Positions 62,494-64,000 of a DNA stretch of 64,000 nt are shown here, one piece after another. The stretch's first letter is position 1, and the number at the start of each line of letters is the position of its first letter. Both the position numbers and the translations under genes were made by a program. Location: the NCBI RefSeq assembly GCF_001695855.1, contig NZ_MBSS01000068.1, forward strand, positions 1 to 64,000, in the 5' to 3' direction. The DNA comes from Ensifer sp. LC163. Its GTDB lineage: Bacteria; Pseudomonadota; Alphaproteobacteria; Rhizobiales; Rhizobiaceae. The notes beneath the pieces are model-generated. The model searched no databases. It saw nothing but the letters and a program-made list of their open reading frames with translations, and was not told where the DNA came from.

Positions 62494-63840
62494 TCAGCCC
62501 TCGCGGCCTGCGCGCAATTCCTGCAGGCGGATCACCGAGTTGATGCCGAGCCACGCAAATGGCTCAGGCGGCAGGCGGGTTGGCCCTGGGTGATCCATAT
62601 ATTCTTCGAGTTCCCTGGAGATGGTCCCGGTCGCCAATTCGGCGGCCATCATCCCGGCCAGCGTGCTCTTCACGGTGCCAAGACCATTCTCGCAGCAGGC
62701 GGAAAAGAGCCCCTCTTCAACTTCGCCGAAGGCGGGCACGTGGTTGAGGCTGAGGCAAAGACGGCCCGCCCAGCTGTGCTCGAACGCTATCCCCTTGAGG
62801 CCAGGGAACCTCGCATCCAGTGAGTTCCGGTGTGCCTCAGCCATTTTCGACAGGCGGCGTTCCGACAAAGTGACCGTCGTGTCGTACGTGTATTTGGTCC
62901 GGATCGCGATCCGCGATTGTCCGCCGGACGTGATCTTGCGTACGGTGGCACCCATCGCATCGGCCGGAAGCAGGGCCCAGCGATCGCGGCCCGAAACCTT
63001 GTGCCCAAAGTCATCGGCTGGAAAGGGCGCCGTCATTGAGGCATAGGCGAAAATGTGCATCAGGCGCCTGCCGAAATGGCCAAAGTCTTCGATATGGCCA
63101 TTGACGCCGAGAATGACCTTTGGGGCGCTAACCCTGCCGCGCGCGGTCGATGCCGTCCAGGATCCGTTTTCGCGCCGCAGTGACATCACCGGAGACCGCT
63201 CGAAGAGATCGATCCTTTGTGACAGCCCGGCGGCGAACTGGCGCATATAGTCGGCCGGCTGGATCAGGACCGCCCCGGGGGTGTAAAGCCCGCCAAGATA
63301 ATAGCTAGACCCCGTGATCTCGCGCATTTCGGCGGCGTCGAGCAAGGAGTGTTTCTCGCCAGCGCTCTTCAGAGACTGGCCGAAACTCGCGTTGAGCTTC
63401 ATGCCGCGCGCGGTCGCGGCGGCATTGATCTTGCCCGCTGGATCGAACGTCTCGCGAGACATGCCGTAGTCTTCAGCCGCGCGGGTGGCGAATGCGATGG
63501 CCGATCGGTTCTGGGCCATCTCCAGGCGGGTCGCATCAGCGGTGCCGCTTGAATACTCGCTGGAGGTGAGGTTGTGCGGCACGTCGATCATGTAGCCGGA
63601 GTTCCGCCCCGACGTGCCCTTGCCAACCTCACTGGCCTCGAGAACGACGATCTTGTCGTCAGGCCTAAGCTCGAGCAGACGGCGCGCCGACGAAAGTCCG
63701 GCGAACCCGGCGCCGATGATGAGCCAGTCCGCCTCCACGTTGCCGTCGAGGCACCGGACGGGAAACGAACGTCGACTGATCGCCTCCCAGCCCGAGATGC
63801 CATTTTCGACCGGCAAGCGTTTGACGGACCGCGTGTTCAT
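62494..63840 (-). CDS. FAD-dependent amine/D-amino acid oxidoreductase (DadA/PuuB-like)
   Basis: A 448-residue DAO-family flavoprotein. The FAD motif WLIIGAGFAGLSSARRL begins near residue 39, after an N-terminal extension that also occurs in gamma-glutamylputrescine oxidase-like proteins. KGTSGRNSGYMID and the C-terminal CCENGLGTVKSTLAGMMAAEL complete the family pattern. It oxidises a C-N bond of an amine or D-amino acid. The start overlaps the aldehyde dehydrogenase stop (ATGA), so aldehyde dehydrogenase and oxidase are coupled: the oxidase may generate the aldehyde. Substrate is not settled by sequence. Confidence 0.88.
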   Translation of the reverse strand: MNTRSVKRLPVENGISGWEAISRRSFPVRCLDGNVEADWLIIGAGFAGLSSARRLLELRPDDKIVVLEASEVGKGTSGRNSGYMIDVPHNLTSSEYSSGTADATRLEMAQNRSAIAFATRAAEDYGMSRETFDPAGKINAAATARGMKLNASFGQSLKSAGEKHSLLDAAEMREITGSSYYLGGLYTPGAVLIQPADYMRQFAAGLSQRIDLFERSPVMSLRRENGSWTASTARGRVSAPKVILGVNGHIEDFGHFGRRLMHIFAYASMTAPFPADDFGHKVSGRDRWALLPADAMGATVRKITSGGQSRIAIRTKYTYDTTVTLSERRLSKMAEAHRNSLDARFPGLKGIAFEHSWAGRLCLSLNHVPAFGEVEEGLFSACCENGLGTVKSTLAGMMAAELATGTISRELEEYMDHPGPTRLPPEPFAWLGINSVIRLQELRAGREG

Positions 63841-64000
63841 CGGATCGTCTCGTCGACGGAGCGTTCCGAAACGTCGATCCAGATCGTCTTCAGTTCGCAA
63901 TAATTGTCGTGGGCGAAGATCGATTTGTCACGGCCGCCAAAGCCGGACTCCTTGTATCCACCGAACGGGGTTGTGGCGTCACCTTCGCCGAAGCAGTTGA
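63837..64000 (-). CDS. Aldehyde dehydrogenase, C-terminal end
   Basis: The last 53 codons of an ALDH are present; the gene continues beyond the right edge. The segment NCFGEGDATTPFGGYKESG, then GFGGRDKS and the YCELKTIWID ending, is typical of PuuC-like aldehyde dehydrogenases and resembles the enzyme at 4997. Its stop overlaps the FAD oxidase start by four bases. It probably oxidises the aldehyde formed by that oxidase. Confidence 0.9.
   Translation of the reverse strand, partial: NCFGEGDATTPFGGYKESGFGGRDKSIFAHDNYCELKTIWIDVSERSVDETIR

Overview
The window is high-GC DNA with tightly packed, overlapping operons, many ABC importers, LysR and GATase1-AraC regulators, and ETF/ETF-quinone oxidoreductase genes. 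This fits an alphaproteobacterium of the Hyphomicrobiales (a rhizobium-like soil or plant-associated bacterium). There is no rRNA, tRNA, CRISPR array or intact insertion sequence. Most of the window is a mosaic of catabolic islands for nitrogenous and N-methylated compounds. The seams between islands carry gene remnants: a GMC oxidoreductase tail, a dnaE2 tail and a LysR gene with an internal amber codon.

Region A (1-17.1 kb). The end of etfA and a complete ETF-quinone oxidoreductase gene are followed by a flavin monooxygenase, a LysR regulator, an aldehyde dehydrogenase and a trimethylamine dehydrogenase-family iron-sulfur flavoprotein. The last has the active-site residues expected of histamine dehydrogenase. 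A complete polyamine-type ABC importer, an Amidohydro_3 enzyme, a RidA protein, a DUF1028 protein and an M20 deacylase follow. Together they look like import and oxidation of a biogenic amine (histamine is my best guess), with ETF as likely electron acceptor.

Region B (17.1-19.1 kb). Decayed DNA with a dnaE2 remnant, a small XRE regulator over a 21-bp direct repeat, and a broken LysR gene.

Region C (19.1-39.6 kb). A folate one-carbon module (GcvT-like, MetF-like, PurU, serine-glyoxylate aminotransferase, hydroxypyruvate reductase, SHMT) leads into an AraC regulator and a Rieske-type N-demethylase island. That island has three oxygenase subunits that have lost the Rieske cluster ligands but keep the mononuclear-iron motif. 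A single fused reductase carries the only Rieske centre, and a GST-like protein follows it. Between them lies a BMP/nucleoside-family ABC importer. Glutathione-dependent formaldehyde dehydrogenase and S-formylglutathione hydrolase close the island. The set resembles the NdmC/NdmD/NdmE methylxanthine N7-demethylase, but every catalytic subunit here is of the Rieske-less kind. This is the most interesting system in the window.

Region D (40-56.4 kb). A glycine-betaine/carnitine-type importer with a double-length permease, two GATase1-AraC regulators and a class V PLP enzyme precede a long operon. The operon holds a quaternary-amine Rieske oxygenase, an SDR, a BKACE (DUF849) enzyme, a PatD-like aldehyde dehydrogenase, a second SDR, L-carnitine dehydrogenase, a ferredoxin reductase, a [2Fe-2S] ferredoxin and a thioesterase. 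This fits carnitine to dehydrocarnitine to betainyl-CoA to glycine betaine, followed by oxidative demethylation.

Region E (56.5-64 kb, minus strand). An operon entering from the right edge encodes an aldehyde dehydrogenase, a DadA/PuuB-like FAD oxidase, a second quaternary-amine-type importer and a proline racemase/4-hydroxyproline epimerase homologue. A GATase1-AraC regulator follows. The racemase homologue has lost its second catalytic Cys (Gly252) and the His of the first motif (Ala91), so its reaction is probably not the standard epimerisation.

All family assignments come from reading motifs and from remembered family sequences; no database search was run.
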